NCBI RefSeq assembly: GCF_902859705.1
Contig: NZ_CADIJO010000018.1
Span: 53,326-117,325 of the forward strand
Length of the DNA stretch: 64,000 bases
Direction of reading: 5' to 3'
DNA from: Achromobacter deleyi
GTDB lineage: Bacteria > Pseudomonadota > Gammaproteobacteria > Burkholderiales > Burkholderiaceae_B
Numbering within the stretch: position 1 is the first letter of the stretch; each line of letters opens with the position of its first letter. The notes under the pieces were generated by a model. It saw nothing but the letters and a program-made list of their open reading frames with translations, was not told where the DNA came from and ran no database searches. A program made the translations under genes and the position numbers. Below are positions 18,670 to 27,820 of the stretch, in pieces.

Positions 18670-18695
18670 GGGTGGGCTTTCTGGACGGCCCACCC
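18670..18695. terminator. Hairpin between convergent tetR and aldo/keto reductase genes
   Basis: GGGTGGGC, ten bases, GCCCACCC: perfect 8-bp arms just after the tetR stop. It lacks a long T-run, so it is probably a modest bidirectional terminator. Confidence 0.45.
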
Positions 18696-18718
18696 TTGCG
18701 GCCCCGCCCTTGCCCTCG

Positions 18719-19729
18719 TCAGGCCACCGCGACGGGACGGCCGAAGAACGGGTAGTTCGGGTCGTTGTAGCCATGCGTGGACGCATGGCCCGGGGTCACC
18801 CAGGTGTCGACCAGGGCTTCGTCTTCGGGCGTGATCTTCACGTCCAGCGCAGCGTAGTAGTCGTCCATCTGCGCCAGGGTGCGCGGGCCGGCGATGACGC
18901 TGGTGATGATCGGGTTGGCCAGCACCCAGGCCGTGGCGAAGTGGCCCGGCTGCACGCCGCGCGCGGCGCTGTGCTGCACCAGCTGCTGGGCGATCTGCAG
19001 CGATTCTTCGCGGAATTCGGTGGCCAGGATGCGGCGGTCGCCCCGCCCGGCGCGGGTATCCGCCGCGGGCGCCTGGCCCGGCAGGTACTTGCCGGTGAGC
19101 ACGCCGCGGGCGATGGGGCTGTACGGCACCACGCCCAGCCCGTAATGCTTGCACGCCGGCAGGATCTCGACTTCAGGGCCGCGGTTCAGCATGTTGTAGT
19201 AAGGCTGGCACACTACCGGCTGCGGCACGCCCAGTTTTTCGCACAGGCGCAGGGTTTCGGCGATACGCCAGCCGCGGAAGTTCGACAGCCCGAAGCTGCG
19301 CAGCTTGCCCGCGCGGATCAGGTCGCCCAGCGCGAACAGCGCTTCTTCCAGGTTTTCTTCGTGGTAGTCGCGGTGCAGGTACAGGATGTCCAGGAAATCG
19401 GTGCCCAGGCGCGACAGGCTCTGTTCGACGCCGCGGATCAGCCATTGGCGCGAGTAGCGCGACTGGTTCGGGGCCTTGCCCACCACGTTGCCGATCTTGC
19501 TGGCCAGCACCCAATCGTGGCGCTGCCCGGCCAGCAGCTTGCCCACCACTTCTTCGGACCGGCCTTCGTTGTAGACGTCGGCCGTGTCGATGAAATTCAG
19601 GCCGTGGTCGCGGGCGGACGCGACGATGCGGGCGGCCTCGTCGTCGGGCGTCTGCTCGCCGAACATCATGGTGCCCAGGCACAGGGGCGAAACGCGAAGA
19701 TTGCTGGTTCCCAGTCGGCGGTAATTCAT
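18719..19729 (-). CDS. Aldo/keto reductase
   Basis: A 336-residue NADPH-dependent oxidoreductase of the TIM-barrel AKR superfamily. The catalytic tetrad is present: D48 and Y53 in FIDTADVYNEG, K78 in LASKIG and His in LYLHRD near residue 118. The cofactor region near the end reads SVIAGPRTLAQMDD. It probably reduces carbonyls or oxidises alcohols; the substrate is unknown. It is a single gene, 141 bases downstream of the serine hydrolase start of transcription order. Confidence 0.88.
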   Translation of the reverse strand: MNYRRLGTSNLRVSPLCLGTMMFGEQTPDDEAARIVASARDHGLNFIDTADVYNEGRSEEVVGKLLAGQRHDWVLASKIGNVVGKAPNQSRYSRQWLIRGVEQSLSRLGTDFLDILYLHRDYHEENLEEALFALGDLIRAGKLRSFGLSNFRGWRIAETLRLCEKLGVPQPVVCQPYYNMLNRGPEVEILPACKHYGLGVVPYSPIARGVLTGKYLPGQAPAADTRAGRGDRRILATEFREESLQIAQQLVQHSAARGVQPGHFATAWVLANPIITSVIAGPRTLAQMDDYYAALDVKITPEDEALVDTWVTPGHASTHGYNDPNYPFFGRPVAVA

Positions 19730-19870
19730 GGCGAATGTGTCCTTGGTTGCTTGGCAAATGCGAACACGCCCGCCGGCTGCCCGGCGAGCGGATGGGTCAT
19801 GTTGCCAGAAGAATGCTGACAGGCCGCGGAAAATCCCTGCGCGCCGCAGGGATTCCGGGGCAAGGCTCGT

Positions 19871-20929
19871 TCAGCTGGCCGGCGCGTCGACGGCCGCCAG
19901 GATCTTGCCGAACAGCGCATCGGCATGCGCCGAATTGAGCCAGCGCACGATCACGACCATCTTGCGTTCGGGTTCGACCCAGGTGAACGAACTGCCCGCA
20001 CCCACGCCGAAAAAGCTGGACGCCGGCACGCTGGGAAACACGCGCCCTTCGTGGTTCAGCCAGATCAGGTAGCCGTAGTACGGCGCGATGGCGCACGGCG
20101 TGCGCATGGCGGCCAGCCATTCGCTGGACAGAATGCGCCGGCCGTCGGCCGCGCAGCCATCGTTCAGCAGCATCTGGCCGATCAGCGCCTGGTCGCGCGC
20201 GCTGATGGACATGCCGCCGCCCCAGTGCGAGCCGCCCGGCACCGACGGCATGCGCTGGCCGTCGATCTCGACCCAGGCGTTGTCGTAGCCCACCCACTGC
20301 CAGTTTTCGCTGGCGCCCAGCGGCCGCGTGACGGCTTCGCGAAAGACCTCGGGCAACGGCTTGCGGAACAGGTGCAGCAGCGCGTACGACAGCTGGTTGA
20401 TGCGCACGTCGTTGTATTCCCAGTATGTGCCGGGCGTCTGCAAGGGGCGCGCGTCGCCCTTCTTGCCATCGGGCGGCACGCCGAAGGTGACGGCGCGGTA
20501 GCGGTCGGCCTGGTCCGATACGCCGAAGCGTTCGCCTTCCCATTCGCTGGTCTGCTGCAGCAGCTGGCGCCAGGTGATGCGGGCGTTCTGGCCGTCGTCA
20601 AAGCCAATGCCCGGCACGCGCTTGCCGACGGGCTCGTCCACGTCGGGCAACAGGCCCCGGTCGTGGGCTACGCCGGCCAGAATGGCCAGGTACAGCTTGG
20701 CCACGCTGAAGGTCAGGTCGGCGCGTTCGGGTTCGCCCCATTCGGCCACGGTCTTGCCGTCCACCACCACCACGCCCGACACCGGGCCGCGATCGTGGAT
20801 GGGACCCAACAGCCGGTTCCAGGGCGGCGGGTCGTTCTGGTGCACGCCGAAGACGCCGTTGACGCTGCGGTCCCAGGTGGATTCATGGTCGTTGGCGAAC
20901 TGGATCGCCTGCTGCATAAGCGCGTTCAT
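19871..20929 (-). CDS. Serine hydrolase, beta-lactamase (class C/penicillin-binding) family
   Basis: A 352-residue SxxK-type hydrolase. The nucleophile motif is FSVAK near residue 71 and the second motif is YND in WEYNDVRINQL near residue 167. Like many cytosolic esterase/EstB-like members it has no clear signal peptide. ATG 20929 (MNALMQQ) follows CAGGAAA and is preferred over an in-frame start 16 codons upstream. It may be an esterase, amidase or peptidase; antibiotic resistance is not implied. It lies 71 bases downstream of nothing co-directional closer than the aminotransferase. Confidence 0.82.
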   Translation of the reverse strand: MNALMQQAIQFANDHESTWDRSVNGVFGVHQNDPPPWNRLLGPIHDRGPVSGVVVVDGKTVAEWGEPERADLTFSVAKLYLAILAGVAHDRGLLPDVDEPVGKRVPGIGFDDGQNARITWRQLLQQTSEWEGERFGVSDQADRYRAVTFGVPPDGKKGDARPLQTPGTYWEYNDVRINQLSYALLHLFRKPLPEVFREAVTRPLGASENWQWVGYDNAWVEIDGQRMPSVPGGSHWGGGMSISARDQALIGQMLLNDGCAADGRRILSSEWLAAMRTPCAIAPYYGYLIWLNHEGRVFPSVPASSFFGVGAGSSFTWVEPERKMVVIVRWLNSAHADALFGKILAAVDAPAS

Positions 20930-21000
20930 TGCATTTCCTGGTGGTTGCGTGACCGCGCCATGAACCGACGCGGCCACCGTTCAAAGGGGGGCCGGCGCCG

Positions 21001-22182
21001 TCAGGGCGCCTTGGCCAGAAATTCCATGGCGGCCTGCAAGCCGCCGGGCCGGTGCGGCACGCCCGCTGCGGCCAAGCCCATTTCAACGCCGGCCAGCGTG
21101 CCGCATAGCGTCAGGTCATTGAAGTGGCCCAGGTGCCCGATGCGGAAGATGCGGTCGGACAGCTGCCCCAGGCCCTGCCCCAGCGACATGTCGAAGCGGT
21201 CCAGCACGACCTTGCGAAAGGCGTCCGCGCCGTGGCCCGCCGGCATCAGCACCGCCGTCAACGCGGGGCTGTGGGCGGCCGGGTCCAGCGACAGCAGCTC
21301 CAGCCCCCAGGCCTGCACCGCCAACCGCGTGGCCTGGGCATGGCGCTGATGGCGTGCGAACACTTGCGGCAGGCCTTCGGCCTGCAGCATGGCCAGCGCC
21401 TCATGCAGGCCGTAAAGCAGATTGGTGGACGGCGTGTACGGGAAATAGCCGCGCGCATTGGCGGCCAGCATCTCGCGCCAGTCCCAGTACGAACGCGGCA
21501 GCCGCGCCGAATCGGCAGCGGCCAGCGCGCGCGGCCCGACGGCATTGAAAGCCAGGCCGGGCGGCAGCATCAGGCCCTTTTGCGAGCCGGCCACGGTGAC
21601 GTCCACGCCCCATTCGTCGTGGCGGTAGTCCACCGAGCCCAGGGACGAAATCGTGTCCACCATCAACAAGGCGGGATGCCCGGCGCGGTCGATGGCGGCG
21701 CGCACCGCGGCGATGTCGCTGGTGACGCCGGTGGAGGTTTCGTTGTGCACCACGCAGACGGCCTTGATGGCGTGCTGCGCATCCAAGGCCAGCCGCGCGC
21801 CGATGGCCGCGGCATCCACCGGGCGACGCCAATCGCCCGCCAGGCAATCGACTTCCAGCCCCAGGCGGCCGGCCAGCTTGCGCCACAGGCTGGCGAAGTG
21901 GCCGGTTTCGACCATCAAGACGCGATCGCCGGGCGACAGCGTGTTGACCAGCGCGGCTTCCCACGCGCCCGTGCCGGACGACGGGAAGATGATCACCGGC
22001 GCCTCGGTCTGGAACACGGGCTTCAGTGCCGCCAGCACCGCCAGCCCCAACTGGCCGAACATCGGCCCGCGGTGGTCGATGGTGGGCTGGTCGATGGCGC
22101 GCAGCACCCGGTCGGGCACGTTGGTGGGCCCGGGAATCTGCAGGAAATGCCGGCCGGAACGAGAGGTTTCAAGGGGATGCAT
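21001..22182 (-). CDS. Class V aminotransferase, serine/alanine--glyoxylate type
   Basis: A 393-residue PLP enzyme. Key parts are the opening LQIPGPTNVPDRVLRAIDQPTIDHRGP, here only partly quoted as PGPTNVPDRVL, the phosphate-binding SSGTGAWEAAL near residue 68, and the PLP lysine in VAGSQKGLMLPPG near residue 195. The family (SgaA/AGXT) transfers amino groups from serine or alanine to glyoxylate. It is divergent from a GntR regulator, with a TTGTATACCAA site 24 bases upstream of its start. That suggests it belongs to the same regulon as the peptide transporter beyond the regulator. Confidence 0.87.
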   Translation of the reverse strand: MHPLETSRSGRHFLQIPGPTNVPDRVLRAIDQPTIDHRGPMFGQLGLAVLAALKPVFQTEAPVIIFPSSGTGAWEAALVNTLSPGDRVLMVETGHFASLWRKLAGRLGLEVDCLAGDWRRPVDAAAIGARLALDAQHAIKAVCVVHNETSTGVTSDIAAVRAAIDRAGHPALLMVDTISSLGSVDYRHDEWGVDVTVAGSQKGLMLPPGLAFNAVGPRALAAADSARLPRSYWDWREMLAANARGYFPYTPSTNLLYGLHEALAMLQAEGLPQVFARHQRHAQATRLAVQAWGLELLSLDPAAHSPALTAVLMPAGHGADAFRKVVLDRFDMSLGQGLGQLSDRIFRIGHLGHFNDLTLCGTLAGVEMGLAAAGVPHRPGGLQAAMEFLAKAP

Positions 22183-22205
22183 GCGTAGCCTTGGAGGGGA
22201 TTTTT

Positions 22206-22216
22206 TTGTATACCAA
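22206..22216. promoter_or_regulatory. Candidate GntR operator, copy 1
   Basis: TTGTATACCAA within the 14-base string TTTTTGTATACCAA, upstream of the aminotransferase. The same 14 bases recur at 22370-22383. TNGTATACNA-like palindromes are the usual targets of FCD-type GntR regulators. Confidence 0.6.
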
Positions 22217-22372
22217 CGAAAGAGGCGCAGCGGTTCAACGGCGCAATCGGGGCAAACCCGGCTACGTCATGCGCCACTCTATCCCATTGTTTTTAAGCCT
22301 ATAAGCTAGGGTATTCACCCATGATTAAAGGCTTGGGCCACGGTTTATAGTCGGAAAAAACACGGGGAATTT

Positions 22373-22383
22373 TTGTATACCAA
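22373..22383. promoter_or_regulatory. Candidate GntR operator, copy 2, overlapping the regulator start codon
   Basis: TTGTATACCAA; its last A is the A of the ATG at 22383. Identical over 14 bases with copy 1. Binding here would directly block transcription or initiation of the regulator gene. Confidence 0.6.
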
Positions 22384-23153
22384 TGCGCAGCGATCCCAGC
22401 CTGATGCCGGACGCCCTGCCCGCAGCCCCGGCTGCCGGCGCCGTCCCTGACGGGTCGTCCACCGACCTGCCGCGCCCCACGCCGGGGGCCGGCCGCACCT
22501 TGCCCGCCACCGTGGCCGGGCAACTGCGCGAACGCATCATCCAGGGCGAATTCGCCCCGGGCGCCCGCTTGAACGAACGCGCCCTGTGCGACCGGCTGGG
22601 CGTGTCGCGCACCCCGCTGCGCGAGGCCTTCCGGGTGCTGGCCGCCGAAGGCCTGGTGCGCATCGAACCAAACCGCGGCGCGCAGGTGGTGGCGCTGGGC
22701 GTGGCCGACATCCGCGAGGCCTTCGAGGTCATCGGCGGCCTGGAAGCCATGTCGTGCCGGCTGGCCTGCGAACGCGCGACCGACGCCGAAATCGCCGAGA
22801 TCCGCGCACTGACCTTCGAGATGATGGCCAGCCACGCCCGCCGCGACCTGCCCACCTATTTCCGCACCAACCGCGACATCCACGAACGCATCAGCCTGGC
22901 CGCGCACAACCACCTGCTCAAGCAGCTGTACGACGCGCAGAACGCACGCATCCAGAACCTGCGCTTCGTGTCCAACGAAAACCAGCGCAAGTGGGACCAG
23001 GCCATGCGCGAGCACATCGACATGGCCGACGCCCTGCAAGCGCGCGACGCCGACCGCCTGGCCGGCATCATGCGCGAGCATCTCCAACGCAAATGCGAGG
23101 CGGCGCTGAAAAGCGTGTCGGCCCTGCAAGTAAGCCCGTCTGATTCTTCATAA
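22383..23153 (+). CDS. GntR-family regulator, FadR/FCD subfamily
   Basis: A 256-residue regulator. A Pro/Ala-rich N-terminal tail of about 40 residues precedes the winged helix (LNERALCDRLGVSRTPLREA, then LAAEGLVRIEPNRGAQV). An FCD effector domain follows with the metal-ligand pattern (RDIHERI and REHIDMADAL). There is no good ribosome site for 22383 or for the alternative ATG at 22404; the mRNA may be leaderless. It sits between the aminotransferase and the ABC transporter and probably represses both through the TTGTATAC sites. Confidence 0.88.
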   Translation: MRSDPSLMPDALPAAPAAGAVPDGSSTDLPRPTPGAGRTLPATVAGQLRERIIQGEFAPGARLNERALCDRLGVSRTPLREAFRVLAAEGLVRIEPNRGAQVVALGVADIREAFEVIGGLEAMSCRLACERATDAEIAEIRALTFEMMASHARRDLPTYFRTNRDIHERISLAAHNHLLKQLYDAQNARIQNLRFVSNENQRKWDQAMREHIDMADALQARDADRLAGIMREHLQRKCEAALKSVSALQVSPSDSS

Positions 23154-23335
23154 GCCTTTCCCAGGCGCGACGACAAAACCTATAAGAATCGGGGTGGCGC
23201 ATCCCGGCCCAGAGACGTTAGATACGCAGTACCGCAGTGACTGATTCATGTGAACCGACGGCCCAGACGCCGCTTCGGTTCATGCAGCACCCGGCAGTAT
23301 TCCGTTCCACCGTTCCGGTCCACAGGAGCCTCGCC

Positions 23336-24931
23336 ATGGCCGACCGCCGCGTCAATTCCGTTCCGTTCCGCTTTCCGTTGCCTTTCTCTCTGTTGCGCCG
23401 GCCCTTGCCGCGCCTGCCCTTGCGTACCCTGGCCAGCCTGCTGCTGGGCGCCGCCGCGCTCACCGCCCTGCCCGCGCATGCCGGCAAGAAAGACGACACC
23501 CTGCGCATGGCCTACGACCAGGCGCCCGAAAGCGTCGACCCGTACTACAACAACGTGCGCATCGGCGTCATCATCGCCGCCAACGTCTGGGACACGCTGC
23601 TGTACCGCGACCCGGTCACCAACGAATACAAGGGGCAGCTGGCCAAGAGCTTCACCCAGGTCGATGACAAGACCATGGAATTCGAGCTGCGCGAAGGCGT
23701 CAAATTCCACAACGGTGAAGAATTCGACGCCGATTCGGTCGTGTACACGCTGAACTACGTGGCCGACCCGAAGAACAAGGCCGTCACGCAGCAGAACGTG
23801 GCCTGGATCGACAAGGTTGAAAAGCTGGGCAAGTACAAGGTGCGCCTGACCACCAAGGAACCCTTCCCCGGCGCCAAGGAATACCTGTCCACCACCGCCG
23901 CCATCCACCCGGCCAAGTACTACCAGGAAGTCGGCCCCAAGGGCATGAACGCGAAGCCCGTGGGCTCCGGGCCCTACAAGGTGGTGGACTACCAGCCCGG
24001 CAAGTCCATCACGCTGGAACGCAACACCGACTATTTCAAGGACTCGCCCAAGGCGCAGCCCAAGATCGGCAAGGTGGTCATCCGCTTCATCCCCGACCGC
24101 CAGACACAGATGGCCGAAGTCATCTCGGGCGGCGAAGACCTGATCATGAGCGTGCCGAAAGACCAGGCCGAACAGCTGGGCGGCCTGCCGCCGCTGCAGA
24201 TGGTCACCGGCGACACCATGCGCATCGTCTTCATGCAGATGAACATCCAGGAAGGCACGCCGGCCCCGCAACTGAAAGACGAACGGGTGCGCCGCGCCAT
24301 CATCCACGCGATCGACCGGCAGGCCATGCTCAAGAACATCGTGGGCGAAGGCGGCGGGCTGATCAACGCCATCTGCACGCCGTCGCAAGCGGGCTGCACG
24401 CAGGACGTCACCCCCACGTACAAGTACGACCCGGCCCTTTCCAAGAAGCTGCTGGCCGAGGCCGGCTACCCCAATGGCTTTGACATCGACATCGTCGCCT
24501 ACCGCGAACGCAACCAGACCGAAGCCATCATCAACTACCTGCAGGCCGTGGGCATCCGCGCCAAGCTCAACTTCCTGCAATACGCCGCCATGCGCGACAT
24601 GATCCGCGCCAACAAGGCCGCGCTGACCCACCAGACCTGGGCATCCAACCTGGTCAACGACGTGTCCGCGTCCACGCCGGTGTACTTCGCCTTCGGCAAC
24701 GACGACGTGACCCGCGATGCGCAGGTGCGCGACCTGCTCGACAAGGGCGACCACACCATCGACAGCGCCACCCGCAACGGCCTGTACAAGCAGGCGCTGG
24801 ACCTGATCGCGCAAAAGGCCTACGCCGTGCCGCTCTGGACGCTGCCGGCCTACTACGTGGCCACCAAGGACCTGAACTTCAAGCCCTATTCGGACGAGTT
24901 GATCCGGTTCTGGGACATGAGCTGGAAATAA
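23336..24931 (+). CDS. Dipeptide/oligopeptide-type ABC transporter substrate-binding protein
   Basis: A 531-residue periplasmic receptor of the SBP_bac_5 (DppA/OppA) family. A signal peptide (LRTLASLLLGAAALTALPAHAG) precedes DDTLRMAYDQAPESVDPYY. Family landmarks include VKFHNGEEFDADSVVYTLN and VRRAIIHAIDRQAML. The ATG at 23336 follows CACAGGAG and is preferred over an in-frame start 33 codons upstream. It leads a five-gene operon with two permeases and two ATPases. The ligand may be a peptide, opine, or other small solute. Confidence 0.9.
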   Translation: MADRRVNSVPFRFPLPFSLLRRPLPRLPLRTLASLLLGAAALTALPAHAGKKDDTLRMAYDQAPESVDPYYNNVRIGVIIAANVWDTLLYRDPVTNEYKGQLAKSFTQVDDKTMEFELREGVKFHNGEEFDADSVVYTLNYVADPKNKAVTQQNVAWIDKVEKLGKYKVRLTTKEPFPGAKEYLSTTAAIHPAKYYQEVGPKGMNAKPVGSGPYKVVDYQPGKSITLERNTDYFKDSPKAQPKIGKVVIRFIPDRQTQMAEVISGGEDLIMSVPKDQAEQLGGLPPLQMVTGDTMRIVFMQMNIQEGTPAPQLKDERVRRAIIHAIDRQAMLKNIVGEGGGLINAICTPSQAGCTQDVTPTYKYDPALSKKLLAEAGYPNGFDIDIVAYRERNQTEAIINYLQAVGIRAKLNFLQYAAMRDMIRANKAALTHQTWASNLVNDVSASTPVYFAFGNDDVTRDAQVRDLLDKGDHTIDSATRNGLYKQALDLIAQKAYAVPLWTLPAYYVATKDLNFKPYSDELIRFWDMSWK

Positions 24932-25019
24932 ACGGCTGACGGACTGGCGGCCGGGGCCGGCGAACAGCTCCCCAGCCGCCTCACGAGCCATGGGCCATGG
25001 GCCAGGTGGAGATTCACGC

Positions 25020-25937
25020 ATGCTTTATTTCACGATCAGGCGGCTGGGGCTGGCGGTGCTGGTGGCACTGACGGTGTCGGTGCTGGCCTTCCTGCTGCTG
25101 CACCTGTCGGGCGATCCGGCGCTGGCGCTGGCGGGCGAAGGCGCGCGCCAGGCCGACATCGACATGATCCGCAAGACCTACGGGCTGGACCGGCCGCTGG
25201 TGGTGCAGTATGCCGACTGGCTGTGGCACATCCTGCAAGGCGACTTCGGCACGTCGGTGTATTTCAAGACCGACGCCGGGCCGCTGATCCTGTCCAAGCT
25301 CAAGACCACGTTGCTGCTGGGCCTGGGCGCGCTGGCCTTTGCGCTGGCCATCTCCATTCCGCTGGGCGTGCTGGCCGCGCTGTACAAGGGCAGCTGGATC
25401 GACCGCCTGTGCCTGGCCGTGGCGGTGCTGGGGCAGGCGCTGCCGAATTTCTTCTTCGCGCTGATCCTCATCATGCTGTTCTCGATCTCGCTGCGGCTGC
25501 TGCCGGTGTCGGGCAGCGGCAGCTGGCAGCATTTCGTCATGCCGGCCATTGCGCTGGGCTATTACGTGGCGCCGGCCTTCATGCGACTGATCCGGGCCGG
25601 CATGGTCGAAGTGCTGGGGGCCGACTACATCCGCACCGCACGGGCCAAGGGCCTGCCGGCCCGCAAGATCATCTTCAAGCACGCGCTGCGCAACGCCATC
25701 GTGCCGGTGGTGGCGCTGGCCGCGGTGCAGCTGGGCTACCTGCTGGGCGGGTCCGTGGTCATTGAAACCATCTACGCGCTGGACGGCCTGGGCTACCTGG
25801 CCTACCAGAGCATCACCTACAAGGACTACCCCGTCATGCAGCTGATCGTGCTGCTGCTGTCGGTGCTGTACGTGCTGCTGACGCTGGCCGCCGATATCGC
25901 CAACGCGTGGCTTGATCCACGCATCCGGGTGTCCTGA
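25020..25937 (+). CDS. ABC transporter permease, DppB type
   Basis: A 305-residue inner-membrane permease with six predicted helices. The N-terminus LYFTIRRLGLAVLVALTVSV and the EAA loop (DYIRTARAKGLPARKIIFKH) are characteristic of DppB/OppB. ATG 25020 follows GGTGGAG; an in-frame ATG ten codons upstream lacks a site. It pairs with the next gene to form the transmembrane channel. Confidence 0.92.
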   Translation: MLYFTIRRLGLAVLVALTVSVLAFLLLHLSGDPALALAGEGARQADIDMIRKTYGLDRPLVVQYADWLWHILQGDFGTSVYFKTDAGPLILSKLKTTLLLGLGALAFALAISIPLGVLAALYKGSWIDRLCLAVAVLGQALPNFFFALILIMLFSISLRLLPVSGSGSWQHFVMPAIALGYYVAPAFMRLIRAGMVEVLGADYIRTARAKGLPARKIIFKHALRNAIVPVVALAAVQLGYLLGGSVVIETIYALDGLGYLAYQSITYKDYPVMQLIVLLLSVLYVLLTLAADIANAWLDPRIRVS

Positions 25938-25938
25938 C

Positions 25939-26832
25939 ATGACCACCGCTACCCTTGCCCCCCAATCGCCCGAACTGACCGCGTCGGCCCTGCGCTGGCG
26001 CCGCCTGCGCCGCAACAAGGCGCTGCTGGCCGGCGGCGGCATCCTGCTGATCATCACGCTGATCGCGCTGTTCGCGCCCTGGATCTCGCCGCACGACCCC
26101 TACTACCAGGACCTGGCCTACCGCACCGCCCCGCCTGTCTGGTACGCCAAGGGCACCTGGCTGCATCCGCTGGGCACCGACCAGCTGGGCCGCGATTACC
26201 TGTCGCGCCTGTTCTACGGGGCCCGCATCTCGCTGTTGATCGGCCTGTCGGTGGCGCTGATTTCCGGCCTGATCGGCACCGCCATGGGCATGGCGGCCGG
26301 CTACTTTGGCGGCAAGGTCGACATGGCCGTGTCGTTTCTGGTGACCACCCGCCTGTCGATGCCGGTGATCCTGGTGGCGCTGGCCACCGTGGCCATCGTC
26401 GGCGGCTCGCTCTGGGTGGTGATTCTGGTGCTGGGCCTGCTCAAGTGGGACCGCTACGCCGTGGTCATGCGCAGCGCCACGCAACAGGTGCGGGCGCTGG
26501 AATACGTGTCGGCGGCGCAGGCGGCCGGCGCGTCCACCTGGCGCATCGTCTGGGGCGAAGTGCTGCCCAACGTGGTGCCGCACCTGATCGTCATCGCCAC
26601 GCTCGAAGCCGCCAGCGCCATCCTGCTGGAAGCCTCGCTGTCATTCCTGGGCCTGGGCGTGCAGCCGCCGCTGCCGTCGTGGGGACTGATGATTTCCGAG
26701 GCCAAGGCCTATATGTTCTTTTCGTTCTGGCTGATCGCCATTCCCGGGTCGGCCCTGGCGCTGCTGATCTTCGCGATCAATCTGGCGGGCGACGGCCTGC
26801 ACCAACTGCTGACCCCCGAAGAGAGAGCCTGA
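25939..26832 (+). CDS. ABC transporter permease, DppC type
   Basis: A 297-residue permease with six helices. The cytoplasmic start (LRWRRLRRNKALLAGGG), WLHPLGTDQLGRDYLSRLFY and the EAA loop AAQAAGASTWRIVWGEVLPN are DppC hallmarks. It begins one base after the DppB stop codon, so the two are translationally coupled. Confidence 0.92.
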   Translation: MTTATLAPQSPELTASALRWRRLRRNKALLAGGGILLIITLIALFAPWISPHDPYYQDLAYRTAPPVWYAKGTWLHPLGTDQLGRDYLSRLFYGARISLLIGLSVALISGLIGTAMGMAAGYFGGKVDMAVSFLVTTRLSMPVILVALATVAIVGGSLWVVILVLGLLKWDRYAVVMRSATQQVRALEYVSAAQAAGASTWRIVWGEVLPNVVPHLIVIATLEAASAILLEASLSFLGLGVQPPLPSWGLMISEAKAYMFFSFWLIAIPGSALALLIFAINLAGDGLHQLLTPEERA

Positions 26833-26833
26833 C

Positions 26834-27820
26834 ATGAGCGCCACGGACATCGTGCTGGACGTACAAGGCCTTACCGTGGACATCGCCACCCCGCGCGGCA
26901 CGCTGCACGCGGTGCGCGATGTGTCGTTCCAGGTGGCGCGCGGCGAAACGCTCTGCCTGGTGGGCGAATCGGGCTGCGGCAAGTCCATGACCTCGCTCGC
27001 CATCATGGGCCTGTTGCCCAAGGCGGCCCGCCGCAGCACCCGCCGGCTGGCGGTGCTGGGCGAAGACCTGTCCGGCGCCCGGCCGCGCCGCGTCAATGCG
27101 CTGCGCGGCAACAAGATGGCCATGGTGTTCCAGGAACCCATGACCGCGCTGAACCCCGCCTACCCCATCGGCGACCAACTGACCGAACACTACATTCACC
27201 ACCGCCGGGCCAGCGGCCAGCAGGCGCGCGACCGGGCGGTCGAGCTGCTGGAAAAAGTCGGTATCGCGTCCGCGGCGCAGCGCCTGGGCCAATACCCGCA
27301 CCAGTTGTCCGGCGGGCTGCGCCAGCGCGTCATGATCGCCATGGCGCTGATGTGCGGCCCCGAGCTGCTGATCGCCGACGAACCCAGCACCGCGCTGGAC
27401 GTCACCATCCAGGCGCAGATCCTGCGGTTGCTGGCCGACCTGCAGGCCGAACTGGGCATCGCCATGGTGCTCATCACCCACGACCTGGGCGTGGTGGCGC
27501 GCATTGCCCGGCAGGTGGCCGTGATGTACGCCGGCCAGATCGTCGAAGAAGGCCCGGTGGCCGGCCTGTTCGCCGCGCCGCGCCATCCCTACACGCAGGG
27601 CCTGTTGGGCTGTATTCCCGTGCCCGGGCGCACCGCGCCGGGCCAGCCGCTGGGCACCATTCCCGGCGTGGTGCCGTCGCTGGTGGGCGAATTGCGCGGC
27701 TGCGCCTTCATCGACCGCTGCCCCCACGCCCAGCCGCAATGCCGCGACACGGTGCCGGTGCATGGGCATGCGCCTGGGCCGCAATGGCGCTGCATCCGCA
27801 CGGATGGGGGCCTGGCATGA
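26834..27820 (+). CDS. ABC transporter ATP-binding protein, DppD type
   Basis: A 328-residue ATPase. Walker A is [10 protein letters not shown] near residue 44, the signature is [16 protein letters not shown], Walker B is [13 protein letters not shown] and the switch histidine is in [10 protein letters not shown]. The C-terminal oligopeptide domain has the cysteines of [16 protein letters not shown], which in relatives bind an iron-sulfur cluster. It starts one base after the DppC stop. Confidence 0.93.
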   Translation: MSATDIVLDVQGLTVDIATPRGTLHAVRDVSFQVARGETLCLVGESGCGKSMTSLAIMGLLPKAARRSTRRLAVLGEDLSGARPRRVNALRGNKMAMVFQEPMTALNPAYPIGDQLTEHYIHHRRASGQQARDRAVELLEKVGIASAAQRLGQYPHQLSGGLRQRVMIAMALMCGPELLIADEPSTALDVTIQAQILRLLADLQAELGIAMVLITHDLGVVARIARQVAVMYAGQIVEEGPVAGLFAAPRHPYTQGLLGCIPVPGRTAPGQPLGTIPGVVPSLVGELRGCAFIDRCPHAQPQCRDTVPVHGHAPGPQWRCIRTDGGLA

